From Straminergon stramineum (taxonomy: Eukaryota > Streptophyta > Bryopsida > Hypnales > Calliergonaceae), in NCBI GenBank assembly GCA_963920665.1, contig OY987267.1, positions 9,176,001 through 9,240,000 of the forward strand: a stretch of 64,000 nucleotides of DNA, read 5' to 3'. The position numbers and the translations under genes are program-made. Below the pieces are notes generated by a model. It had not been told where the DNA came from. It saw only the letters and a list, made by a program, of their open reading frames with translations, and did not search any database. This document shows, in pieces, positions 36,659-49,034 of the stretch; within the stretch, counting starts at the first letter, position 1; each line of letters opens with the position of its first letter.

Positions 36659-37170
36659 TTAACCCCTAAAAGGACCAAGGCCATTTTTTTTTATTGTCAA
36701 ATAACACTCACAACTATCATTTCTATTGCAAAGAGTAAAAAGAATTTTAAATTGTATTTTTTGCACATCTAATCATAGGATCTTATACCTAACTAGTGTG
36801 AGAATGTGTTGAATAAATTTCAGAGATTTTGACGATGTTGATTACAAGATAATTGTGTTTAAAGTAAAGAAAACAAATTTTCTTGCACATTGTTGAACTT
36901 AGATTATTTGACTTTGAACCTTTGTAATTAAAATTTTTTGCACTAATAGAGTTTTGAGGTTTGAATCTTTATGGTGGGAAATTGAGTTGAGAGTCTAGGA
37001 GAAGAAAACAAATTTCAAAAAAACTTGATTTTCATTCTTAAGAAAATTGTTAAGTTGAAGTAGGTACAAAATAAAAGGAAAATTTTAATTACTAATATAT
37101 CTAAGATGGAATTAAAATGCACTAATCCTAGTAGTGAGATTGTTCTAGCGAGAAAACTAAACCAAATGTT
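36659..37170 (+). mobile_element. Left part of a TTAA-ended family C element
   Basis: TTAACCCCTAAAAGGACCAAGGCC opens at 36659. The interior matches 40746-41130 and 58345-58860 in order (ACTATCATTTCTATTGCAAAGA, GGATCTTATACC, GTGAGAATGTG, TTTGACTTTGAA, TTTTTGCACTA). The right end is not recognisable; similarity fades near 37170. Confidence 0.5.
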
Positions 37171-38799
37171 TTGTTTTGTTTGCTTGTTTGTTTGTTACAA
37201 TGGGATCTTGGGGATCATGTGTCCCCCCATCGCGTTCTTTGTACCATCCGTAAGCTCTCTATGAAGAGGGTGTAAAAGCTTTGTTTCATAGCATGCCAAC
37301 CTATTGTGTGAAAGTTATGAATGTTATTTTTAATTTTATTTAAGGAGATTAAGGAAGGCTTAGCCATCACTTTTGACATCACAATGGTTGTGGCAATGGC
37401 ACATGGCACAATAGTATGAATGAAATGTATTGAATAATCTTTTACGGAGTATATTAGGTCTACAATGTCACAACTCCTATTGCAAAATCTGTCACATTTT
37501 CCATCTCAAGAAATATCATCCATTTATTTCATCCAACATTTACAATGAAAATGTTGAGTATGAAGTGCATTCCTACAATTCACGAAGCACATATTTTCCT
37601 TATCTATTGCAAATAATTATATGCAAAAAGAGCGTCGTTTCAAACTTTTGCAACAATTGTACAACTAATATAGATAAAATATTCTTATTATGTATATATA
37701 TTGAAATTATTCCTAACATACCAAACAAGCAAATGGTTCTAGCAAATTAGTTCTTTTTTACCATTAACATTCAATAGTGAATTATGTTCTTAAAAAATAA
37801 TTATTTTGCAAGTGGAATTATATCTAGTACTTTTCAATTTTCTTGTATTGAAGATAAGTGCTCTTGTAATCCATACTACTAACAACTGAAGAAATTTTCT
37901 ATTACAAAACAAAAGTTGTCTGTATTGAATTTGATTGTCAAGTGAAAGGCGATTCCCACCATCTTTAGCCTTACAATGCTACGTTTGCATTATTTGGGCA
38001 CCATATAAATAAGTTGTGAAATTTCAAAGGCAGTCTATAGGTGTACCAAAAATTGATACCATCCTCTATTAGGCTCTCATGTTCTCATTCTATATATCTT
38101 TTGTCATCAATATCATGGTTTTAGTGTTGTTTTAGGGTCCGAATGCAAATGTCAGACTTTGATAGAGATGATAATATATGGGTGAATAGTTATACCTCTC
38201 ACCAAAATTGTCCCAAACAATAAAGATATCAATTGAGTATTCAATGAGTTTCATGAAGAGTTTCTTCCAACTGTAGGCTCAAAAGATAGATTGGTTAAGT
38301 GTTTGGTGTTTAGTTTTTAAAGTTTGACCCTCTTTGTATTATGTTTGCACTACTTCTATGTATACAAGCAAACTTCCTTATTGTGTTAGAGTCCAAAAAT
38401 AATTTTTAGTTTTTCTAAAGTTTGAATTGTGTTTGATCATGAGGTTTGTTGTCACAATGCTTTCATAATGCTTTCACTCCTAGGGTAAGCAACAACTACA
38501 TTTTAGGAGTCTATAGCTTTGGCTTATGGACAAACTTAAAGCTAACAAAAAGTTCAAGTCCAAAATAATTAGTAATAGTTTTTTTTTGAAAGTCGAAAAC
38601 TAGCCTCCTCTTCTTTTCATAAGTTAGAAAAAAAACTAATTACGGATTTTTTTTGTAGAATTATGGATGTGGCAATTGACACTTGTGTATTTTATTTTAT
38701 CTTATTTTAGTTTTTTGACCCAAAATGATGATTTTGATTCATTTTTTTAAGCACAAAGTCTACATTTGGATTGTATATTTCATACAATTTAAACTTCAA
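37171..38799. other. AT-rich desert, nothing recognised
   Basis: About 1.6 kb with only short AT-rich frames (e.g. 37430-37750) lacking motifs. No structural RNA or repeat family was assigned. Confidence 0.4.
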
Positions 38800-39444
38800 T
38801 GAACCCCTAAATGCCCAAGGGACCCGAATGTGGTGTTTGGAAAACTTTGAAGTTAAGTAAAATCCAACCAAATTTGTATTATTATTAGTTTATATTTTTG
38901 GAGAATTCTTTTTGAAGTCTAGTTTTAGGATCAAAAAGATGATCTTAAAAATAAAGGATTATGATTTTTCTATTGAAGATTTTGTACAAGGATACCCATT
39001 GCAATCTTGACTTCCCATAGTGTTGAGGGCTCTTGGAAATGAGCCTCAAATACACTAGATCATGGAGGCAAAATCACATTAGAAATTCATTTAAAAAAAT
39101 TGTAGAATAGATTTTGAAAAACTGTAAATTGATTGGGGTTGTGCATGCTAGGCCCTATAACCTCATATTTTTTTAGTGACCAAATTTTTAGAGTTGACAT
39201 GAAAAAAGTGAATTGAAATTTTTTCATAGTTTTTACACCCTCATGATCAAACATTATAATCTTTCAATCTGTAAGTGATATTGTTATGTTTTCTTTTCCA
39301 ATGTGATCTCTAATATGTATTGTTTGAATTTGAACAGTTACAATTCAAAAGAAATTGGTACAACTTATGAAAATATTGACTTCTTGTTCAATTTAGAGCA
39401 AATTTCAAGAAGTTCCAAACAGGCCTTGGGTATTTAGGGGTTAA
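38800..39444 (+). mobile_element. TTAA-ended family E element (645 bp)
   Basis: The left end (TGAA)CCCCTAAATGCCCAAGGGACC begins at 38800, and the right end CCTTGGGTATTTAGGGG-TTAA closes at 39444. The first 16 bases inside the tetranucleotide pair with one mismatch. The left TTAA has changed to TGAA. The interior is unlike families A-D and has no ORF. Confidence 0.65.
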
Positions 39445-39776
39445 CCTTCCCTACCCACGAAGTTCCTTATAATCAGGGATGCTGTGAGTCAACCGAGGTG
39501 TTCCCATGCAGCCATGCAAGACACGTCGAAACTTGAGCGCACCAGGTGCTCCTGGACGGACAGGCCCATTCGTCCGCACATGGAGGCACAGACGAACGGA
39601 CGAATGGAAAAGAGACGTGCAGTGCTGGAAAATTCGTTAAAAATCGTCCATCCAGAGGGAAACAAAACCATGCAGCCCGCTCCAGGTGACACGTGGACAT
39701 TCCATCCATCCACGGCGCTCCTCAGTTGCCTGCAACTGCAGTAAGTTTAACTGGGGTCCAACTGAAATGTAATGTA
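39445..39776. other. GC-rich segment, coding-like on both strands but unassigned
   Basis: An abrupt change to GC-rich sequence. Frames overlap on both strands (39484-39744 +, 39473-39709 -, 39489-39713 -), which is expected from composition alone. No motif was recognised, and I make no gene call. Confidence 0.35.
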
Positions 39777-40035
39777 ATGTGCAGGGGATGTACTGCAAAT
39801 TCAGTGGGTCAATGGGGATCTTTGGAGGGCCCGGCGGCCCGGGCCGGCACCCCTTAGTTGGGGTCCACTGGCAAATATGCAGGGGTTGTACTGTACATTC
39901 AGTGAGTCAATGGGGAACTTTGGAGGGCCCGGCGGCCCGGGCCGGCACTCCACGAGTTGGGGTCCACTGGTAAATGTGCAGGGATGTACGTTCAGTGGAT
40001 GAATGGGGATCTTTGGATGGCCCCGGCCGGTGGTT
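39777..40035. repeat. 99-bp GC-rich tandem repeat, about 2.6 copies
   Basis: Units start near 39777, 39876 and 39975 (spacing of GCAGGG is 98 and 99 bp). The first two contain GGAGGGCCCGGCGGCCCGGG, a strongly self-complementary block, and GTTGGGGTCCACTGG; the third is shortened, with GGATGGCCCCGGCCGG. The repeated peptide in the + frame is a by-product. Confidence 0.85.
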
Positions 40036-43000
40036 CTTCCTTTTCATTGGTCTGTGATATTAATTTGTTAGGCAACTGGCCTGACCTGGAGGGGTCTTCA
40101 CTCATTGAATTGGGGGCCCCGGGTTCCGGTTTGGAATGATGGGTATGTTCACAGCAATTGAGTGGAAGTTGCTCACTTGCTCAGTACAGTACTTAGCGGG
40201 GATGTCTTTGCGTAAGTGCATCACCACCGTTACACTCCAATTTTGGCACGCCAAATGTCTAGAGCCGGGCTCAAATCATTCGCTTTGTCCTTGCCACTTG
40301 CCCATTACCCACCACCGCCTTGGGTCTCCATCCCAAGCCACTAACTTATTCAAGCACTATTCACGTAGTCAAGGTTTACCACATGCTATTCACGTTGGCT
40401 TTGTTCCATGAGTTATGGAATCTAAAAGATCATATCATAATAGAGAACATGGAATTGGAAGGCAAGACTAAGATGATGATGATGATTGTAGCTTTCCAAA
40501 AATTTTGCTTACTAAACACCTTTTTTGGAGAGTGTGGTCAATTTTTTCTAGCTCCCCATGCAAGGATGTAGCACAATTTCACTCTAGAAGCTAGTGCATT
40601 CAACTCTAGCATGCAATTGTGATGATGGTACAAAGCATCATCCCTCTAACGTACAAACAATCGAACATCCAAAGGCCTAAATACCTATAAAGATAGAATG
40701 TGAGATTGAAGACTTTCAACTATTTATGATACAATTGTTATTAATTCCTAAGTCCAAAGGTCTTTTTCTCATAAAAAATCCATTCAAAACTATCATTTCT
40801 ATTGCAAAGACAAAATAATTTACTATTTTTTTTGTGTGTGTATCTAATTGTAAGATCTTGCACTAGAATAGTCTAATAATGTCAAGAAGAAATTTTCAGA
40901 AACTTTCACTACATACATTGGAAGATATTTGCTTTTAAAGTAAAAAAAATAGGCTTTTGAGCACCTTGACTTTCTTGACTAGATTATTTGACTTTGAATC
41001 TTCTTAACTTAAAATTTTTGCACTAAACATTTTGATTTTAAAATTATATATGTGGAAGATTTTGGTTGAAAGTCTATGATGCATTTATTTTTAAATACTC
41101 CAGTTTTTTTCTTAAAATAATTGTGAAGTAGAAGTTGTAATCTAAAGTCATGTAGACTCATAAAAGTTGCAAATCGCCAAAATCAAAATCTGAAAAAATC
41201 CTAGATGATAGAATTTGAACTTTTCAAAGATTTCAACTTGCTTGGACTGCTTAGAGGGTTTGTGGAAGTAAGAAAAGACTCATCTTTGCCTTCATTTGGA
41301 TGTTGTATGCTTGTAGGGCTTTGTTCAATGTTGTGAGCTATTTTATCTACAATTTGTTACATGCACTATGTAGTTTGAGACAATATTTACGATGGATTCT
41401 ATCAACTTAGACTTTAGCTATCTTTAGGGTGTCTAATCTATCTACTAGCAAAATACTAGAGTATTTTAGGTCATTAGAAGGGATTAGAGGGCATTAGAGG
41501 ACTACAAATTTTTAGACAATGGGGAAGTGTAGGAACTTTGTCACATCAACAATCTAATGTGGAAGAGACATTGCCATGCCAAATAATATTATTTAATTAT
41601 TATTTAAGGAAAATAAAATATTTGTATAAATGTATGTATTTTTAATATTTAATATTTTGACTAGATTGCATTGGTTCATAGATTGGAGAATATTCCTAAA
41701 GCATCCCTATTGTGACCCCAAATCTCTTCTAATGTCTCCAACCTTTTATGGACAAAATGCTAGATATTGATAAATACTTCTCATATTATGATTTAACATT
41801 TCTTTTAGGAGTTTGACTTATAAAATCTAGCAATAAGATGAAAAATTGAAAAAAAAAATGCTTTTAAGTTTCAAGTGTCAAATTCGGTGCTCACTTTCAT
41901 AGAAACTTTATCTTTGAAGAAGACCAAAACAAGGATAGTAGAACTAATATTTTATTGATATTTTCTATGATCCTTACTAGTCAAGATCCTAAAGCTACTA
42001 GCGTGATATACTTCATATATAGCCTAGCTGTGCCTCTTGTTGTCTTATCAATTACTATTTTCAGTTTGAAATTGTTTTTTTATTAGAGGATTCTAGCAAT
42101 TAAGCCACTATCAATTTGAGTTTGGAAGAAATTGATCAATGAAAAATAGATATTGCAAGAAATAAATAGGTAGATTTTGAAGTTGAGAAAATACAACCAA
42201 TGACCATTGAAGAAAAAATAGCCTATTTCTATGGAAAGAGGTTATGAATTGGAGGAGCTTCATAAAGTTCTTGATTATTGATTGTAGTCCAAGTCTCATT
42301 TTTAAAATAAAGTCTATCATAAGATCATGCAAGATTTAATGGATGATGTCTTATATATCTAGAATGGATCTTCTACCTAGAATGGAATAGTGTACCTAAG
42401 TACCATTAGAAGAGAAATGAGCCGGAAGAAGGGTTGCAAGTTATCTTGGAGCTCCCAATCTCGAGAGCTCTGTTCAATTGAAAAAGTTGCAATGTATGTA
42501 GGTTGTTGATGTTGCAGGGACACTACAATTTTAGCAAACACGTCAAACTTTTTTTTTAAATTAAAAAAAAAAATCAAAAGAATTCTATTGATGATCTGAC
42601 GGTGGTTGATGCCTATTGCAATTGCTTGGCAAGCTCCACGGAATGCCTAGAATTCACCCTGTAGACTGTAGAGACTAATATATTTAAAGTTTTTATTTAT
42701 TTCCCAGATTGTTCCCAACATGGGAACAACCTTTACACGGCCTTCCCATGGGCTCATTTCTCTTCTAATAGTAGCAATAGTACAAAGGTAGGTTTTGAAT
42801 TGGTATTAAAGTTGTCATTTGGTATTAAAATTGGATCTAGTGAAGGTCTTAAGAATTAATTTAGGTACACCTTAGTATTAGATCCACTTTGCTAATACCA
42901 CTCTTCTAAAACAAGTGCAAATACAATATCATTTAGCAAGCTTCTTAGAAAAAAACATTTTCTTAATGAAAAATTTATGATTCAATGTGATTTCAAAAAT

Positions 43001-45770
43001 TTAGTTACACTCCTAAATTATATGTGTTGTATTATTTTCAGAATCAAAACTAAATTTTCATTACAATATCCTCCTCCTTTTCCAAAGGCTTTAATGTAGG
43101 GCCTAGAGAAAAAAACCTTAAGAAGAGGTTAGAGTTATTTTTCTTTCTTTATTAAAGATGATTGAGTGGCATACCATATGGCAGTTTTGGAATCAGACAA
43201 CATAGACACAATGTAGGTTTTTCACCGTCACATCAAATCTGGACATTGGGATGTCCTTCATAAATGTCAAGATTCAATCCCATCGTTTGTTAGGATCATG
43301 AAAAATAAAATTGGACAGCTTGTCCGTCAAGCGACAAGCTGTCTAACTAGTGGACATGCCTTTTAATTTTTTTTGATAGACGTGATATTGACACATCTTA
43401 AACAAAGCTAATGGACATCCCAACGGGAAAAGTTAGTCATATTGGGATAGAAAATTCTAATACAATAATAAGCTTTGTTCAACTTGATTCCATTCCAAAA
43501 TAGATGGTGTAATTTTTAGAATGGCTATTAGGTTTAGCCAACGAGCTACCTTTGTAATCGACTATTATTTTATAGACAAGTTCCTCTATAAAGTTGAAGA
43601 GCTTATAAGATTGTAAAGTCGATACTTTCAGTTTATTAATTATATTGACTTCCAAGCTCTTCTTGATGTCAATCATATATATTCTCTAAAGAAAAACAAT
43701 TGCAAGATGTCAAACCTTTTCAGCAAGGACAACAATTGGAGAAGCATTGGAAGTAGAAAATTCTATACAATATGAAATTGTTTAAGACCATTTGATTGGA
43801 GTATATTCTTTTCAGGGGGTTTTTCTTTGTATTTTAGAATTGGATGAAAAGGTGACTTTTGCTTTAAGGTGAGGGTTGGAGTGGCGATTTCATTTACTGT
43901 CCTACAATTTTAAAGTGGTGATTGCATAATTTTTGTTGTGCAATACTTGGCAATTTTTTTGTGGGACTTGTTTTTTCTGGGCGAATTTATCCTAGGGATG
44001 GGTGTGTTTTGGGCGAAGTATGAAGTCACTTGTTGCGAATATGGCAACATACTTCTAATTGTGGGGTTGATTTAGGCGAAATGCTTGGGCGGTGAAGGTG
44101 TAATCTGGCAACAAAGGACTTTTCTTTCTCAGAAATGAGTGTCTTTTATGATGAATATCCTCATAGTCCAATGCAATCCGGTTTAACCAAAACCTGCACC
44201 CAACCCCAAAAACCTTCAATGTTGAAGTCAATATAGTTGTGAATATAAGAAAGTTCTGATGAGTGTAGAGTGTGTGTAAGTAACACTTCTCTTTCAAGTA
44301 CTTTTCACAAGCACTAGAATTTACTATTGTACACTAGTAATCTATGAATTGATCCATTATCATTTTCAATTCAGAGGCATGTATGCAAAGAAAAAAATGT
44401 CAAAAAGGAACTCAAACCCGTGAACGTGACCTCAACATCCACGGCAAAAAAATGGAACTTCAAAACTAAGGTCAACATAGGTGACAGACGACTCCATTTT
44501 CACTCACTGGAAGCAAGAACTGAAAAAAAAAAAAAAGTTCATTGTTGAGTACACCAAAGAAGATCCAAGACCTGCAATCATTTTTTTCACGTGAGAACTA
44601 GGGACCTACATCCTACCCAAACCCCCTTCAATGCTCCAATCAGTATATATATAAAGGGGAAAAAAAACTACGAACATAAACCATAGTATATATTTTGAAT
44701 AAGGTAGAGAGTGAGAGGATTGAGGTAACATACATCTAAGGTTCGTCAACAAGTTAGACAGACTTGCACCCCACCCAACCCCCTTTTGATGCTTAAATGA
44801 GCATGTTTCCATAGAAATAAAAAACAAACAATATGGATTAATATATATTTTGAGCATTACAAAGTCAAATTCAGAATTCAACTACCATACACCATGTTTT
44901 GTACCCAAGACCTTGGAATCACCTAGTGAAACCTCCAAAGTCTAAGTCTCATGAGAAGTTAGGAAACAAATGGAATCTCATGAATACTACTTACAAAGCT
45001 ATTGAAAGCTATGCAATGTACACTACACAAGTCCCAAGTCCCACAGCAAGTCACTAAAACATGTGGAACAAAAACTCAAATGAAACTCTATCATAATATA
45101 GCAATGGGATTCCAGGGCTAAAATCGCATACCAAACTTCACCAAAGTACTTGATAGCTACCTTGCTACAATTCTCACTTGCCTCAACTGCTACAACAATC
45201 CTCTCGAAGCTACCTAAGTACTAGCTAGATATCAACTTCTTCCACCTGTAGTGAATCACTCATCAAACAATTTTTGATAAAGAAAGTCCTCTAATGTATA
45301 TAGTTTCTAAGAAAACATTCTAACTATCACATAGATGTGTTCCTCTAGGTTGTTCTTGACCTTGGACTTCAAGAAGCCAACACTCGAAAACAAACACTTG
45401 TCTTCCATTGATCCAAGTACGTAGACCAAAGCCATTTCGGCCAACTTCAGGAACTCTTTGAAGTTCTGGGTCAAGCTATTATGTTGTCTAACACTCTCCA
45501 AATTTTAGTTAGTGGATTCACATCAAACGGTGGCAACATAGCAGCCCTGCAAATTGACTTCATGCATGTTTTGAAAAGTGCACGCTAGGAAATGAAGGCA
45601 TTATGATCTATCAGAGGAAATATAAACAACTTTCTTTTACCCTCACCCCAAATCTTGTCGTGACCATAGGCATCCATGAGAGTGCATAAGTGTTGATAAA
45701 ACATCTCATTAGTGGTAGAAGAACACCAATACTATGGGTACAAAATATTGAAGGTGTTCATGACATGGTG
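40036..45770. other. AT-rich desert with repeat fragments and small hairpins
   Basis: No gene is supported. It contains a family C fragment (about 40746-41130), a perfect 11-bp hairpin at 43314-43343, and a block repeated at about 44192, 44605 and 44763 that starts ACCTGCACCCAACCCC or similar. The remainder shows nothing recognisable. Confidence 0.4.
43314..43343. repeat. Perfect 11-bp stem, 8-nt loop hairpin
   Basis: GACAGCTTGTC (43314-43324), loop CGTCAAGC, then GACAAGCTGTC (43333-43343). No following T-run or gene context gives it a role. Confidence 0.7.
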
Positions 45771-45905
45771 CACTACTAGAAAAACAATGACAAAATCAAC
45801 AAATTTATGTTGAAGTGGATATTGCATCGTCCATTTGTACAATTTTTTGTTGATTTTGGTACAAATTAACCAAACCAACACTTTTTTTTGTTGATCAATA
45901 GGAAA
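45771..45905. mobile_element. Possible CACTA-type element end
   Basis: CACTACTAGAAAAAC at 45771 is typical of CACTA-superfamily termini (CACTACAAGAAAA class). The next 130 bp hold several inverted and direct copies of TCAACAAA/TTTGTTGA. The opposite end was not found. Confidence 0.35.
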
Positions 45906-47703
45906 ATTTTGAGCTTAAAAGAAAGTTGTTAGTTCTCGAACAACAAGGAACGTTGGCCAGATACACAGAAAAAATTAATAAAAAATGAAAAATAAAATAA
46001 AACAAAATAAAAGAAAGTTTTTTAAAAATAATCCTTTAAAAAAAATTAATTTTAAATTTAGCAAACTACAGGGCTTGAAGGGCTTGAAGGGCTTGTAGCA
46101 ACAGTTTAAAAAATATTAATAAAAAGTTTATTTACGGATTTTTTTCTTTTACTAAAATAAATCCGAAATTACAAAAGTAAAAAAACTATCAAATATCTGA
46201 TGTGGCACTGCTAGTGCCACATTAGATTGTGATTATTTTATTATTTTTTGTTATTTATTCTTTAAATTCTTTATGATATTTTATCATTATTTTAATATAT
46301 TTTTTCATCATTTAATATTCTAGCTAGCAGTCAGAGGTTCACAATTTGGAAACGAGTCCTTAAATAGCCTTCTTTTGACCTCAAACTTTTCCTAATGTTA
46401 GATATTGCATCTACAAAGTTATAAAAAAATCAACAATTTTTTATTCATTTTGACTTACAAGATTTTCAAGGAAGTTTTTTTCATTTGAAAAATGATCAAA
46501 TCACCATGGTTAATATTTGATGCACAATGGTGTTGTTTTTTAACTTAATCACAAATTTGGTATTTTTAAAAATCAACAGACTTCAGAGGCCATTTGGGCA
46601 TAGTAAAACAACTTTTTTCAAACAACTTTTGCCAACATATTGCTTTAAATAAGCATAGAATACCTTGTCTAGTATGCATAGAATTAATTGTGGAAAATAT
46701 TGACCATTGCATTTTTAGATTATAACAATTTTGGATGATCAACTTCAAAGGTAATAAATGCAACTTTTGAAGAAGAGAAATTACAAGAAGATGAATTATG
46801 ATTTTATCCCCCTCTCAAATTGTATTGGAATCTAAGGCAAAAACGTGGTATTTTTTTAATTTAAACAATGAGAAATTAGAAACTGTTTCAAATTTGTAAA
46901 CATTTCTATACAAGAGTAGAAAGTTGAAACTGACAAATTGGATCCTAATTTTTTTTAAACTTACATATGCATCAAGATTTAAAATTTAAAAATTTATATT
47001 ATTAGTATAATATTTTGGAATATCTTCAAAAAATTTGGAATCATTTTGATTATTTTGTAATAGTAATCACATTAGATTGAACCTTGTATTTCTAAAATTG
47101 TAAGAAATAAAAATTTGAAAAAATTCTTTAGACCGAATTTGTTTCTGTAGAATAAAGACTAGAAATTTCCAAGAATTTTTTTCCATCCCTAATATTTCTT
47201 TCATTGGAAAAAAAATTATATTTTCTCCCTTTTTACATTAGATAACATATCCTAAATAACGTTTTAGATACTTCTCGCATTGAAATTTTGACAATCGAAA
47301 AATGCAACAAATATGTCAACGTCTTGCTCTATAAAATCCTACTTTACAAAATATTGAGATTTGTTTAATCCTAATGAGAATTTGAAGAAGACGCATTGTC
47401 TTCTTAGTTCTTGAGGGGTTAAGGGGTTAAAGGTTTGGAAATTCCAATCTTGGATATTTGTGGTTTTTTCTTGTAACTAAACCCTAAAAGTCCCTTGCAT
47501 ATTGAGCCCCTCAAATGAAAAGATGACCAAGATTTTTAAATAGAAAAAATTCTAGAAAGTGATGATTGAAATCTTAGAATCTTCATTTCACCATAATATA
47601 GAATGCATCCAAAATGTTTTATTTTGAAATTATTTATAGATTGTGAAATCTAAGTAGTCAAAGTATAAAAGTTCTTTTCCCACTATGTATGTGTAGTTGT
47701 ATC
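45906..47703. other. AT-rich desert with a small hairpin and repeat junction
   Basis: No gene supported. GGCTTGAAG is repeated three times near 46075-46100. A 10-bp inverted repeat ATGTGGCACT/AGTGCCACAT lies at 46200-46222. GGGGTTAAGGGGTTAA at 47415-47430 looks like two element ends back to back. Confidence 0.4.
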
Positions 47704-48650
47704 TTAATCCCTAAATGCCAAAACTGCATTTTAGAGAAATATAGCAATTTGGGGCAATTCACTACAAACAGATCTTTTATTCCTTCTCTTTGAAATTTTC
47801 ACACAACATGTGCCCAAGGATTAGCTTTAAGGCCCAAATTTTTTTATGAATTTTGATTACATTATTCAAAAGTTATTGTATGATATGTTGTTTTCATTGC
47901 TTAGTGGGCATCATGGGCATCCCCCCAAAATCCTTAAAAAAATGACTTTTTTTAAAACTAAAAATTTGAAATTGATTTTCTATATTAATATATGCATGGA
48001 AATATTGGAATCATTCTATTTTAATTTAGGATATGAAAGTTATGAGTAGTTTTCAGTTTTTTGCAGCTATGGATTTTGTACTCTAAAATAAACTTTGAAG
48101 TCTTTTATTTAACTCAATTTTTGATATTTTTGGAAAAAAATAAAATCTCAAGATATTGATTGTTAATTACAACATGACCTCAATTGGGATTGGCATTTTT
48201 CAAATTCCACAAGAAAATTCTTAAAATTTTTGTACATTATGAATCATTCTCTACTTCTTTCTACTTACTATTTTTTTCCTATATGTTGTACAATTCCAAA
48301 TGATCTGAAATTTTTCAAGCATGTAGCCAACTTGCCTTGAAAAATGAATCCAAAGGCGCACCACCATTTTGGAATTTCTTTCATACAAATATATCCTTGT
48401 GAAGTGCAGCTGCCCATTTTTTTTGCAGGTACCCAAAAGTATTTTTTATCTATCAGTTAAACACCAATATCTTGCAATCTACATGGTGAAAATTTCTGAA
48501 AGTTTTTCCTCATCTTTTCAAACTAGTGCACTACAAGATCATATGGTTACATTTGTCCAATTTTTTTTTCTAAAATTTGGTACTTATATTAGAAATGGCA
48601 ATTTGGAAGCATTTTTGGTGAAAACATAGTCAAATACATTTAGGGGTTAA
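47704..48650 (-). mobile_element. TTAA-ended family B element, copy 2 (947 bp)
   Basis: TTAATCCCTAAATGCC opens at 47704 and CATTTAGGGGTTAA closes at 48650. The interior is the reverse counterpart of 29212-30123 and shares its first 400 bp with 3230-3660. Short frames inside (47846-48049, 48369-48629) are incidental. No transposase. Confidence 0.8.
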
Positions 48651-48791
48651 ATTCAAATTTCAAGAAATATTATGTATTGAGAAATTAGTTTACATATTTT
48701 TGTAAGAGGGTGATGCTTGAATTGATCTTTCTCTCACCAAAAATCAAAATTGAATTCACTTTGTAGAAGATTTATACCACTTGCATTACCA

Positions 48792-49022
48792 ACGGTGCTA
48801 GTTGTAAGCCCAAGAATGCGAGCTTGCAAGCATTGAGCCTACATTATAGATACCTACAACATAGATACCACACACTATAGAAGGTGTATGTATCATAAAC
48901 ACCTATGATATGGATATTTGTAATATATAAATGGTCTCTATGATACATACATCTATAATATAGGTGTGTAGTATTATAGGCTCATGGGCTCACATTCCCA
49001 TGCTCACATAATAGTAGTCCTC
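48792..49022. mobile_element. 231-bp TIR element, copy 3, with a 12-bp flanking repeat
   Basis: Flanked by identical CTTGCATTACCA at 48780-48791 and 49023-49034. It begins ACGGTGCTAGTTGTAAGCCC and ends ...GCTCACATAATAGTAGTCCTC, the opposite orientation to the copy at 28236-28483. Non-coding. Confidence 0.75.
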
Positions 49023-49034
49023 CTTGCATTACCA

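Noticed and set aside
39473..39744. Three overlapping ORFs on both strands
   Set aside because: GC-rich DNA opens frames by chance; no motif, no consistent start and no neighbouring exon.
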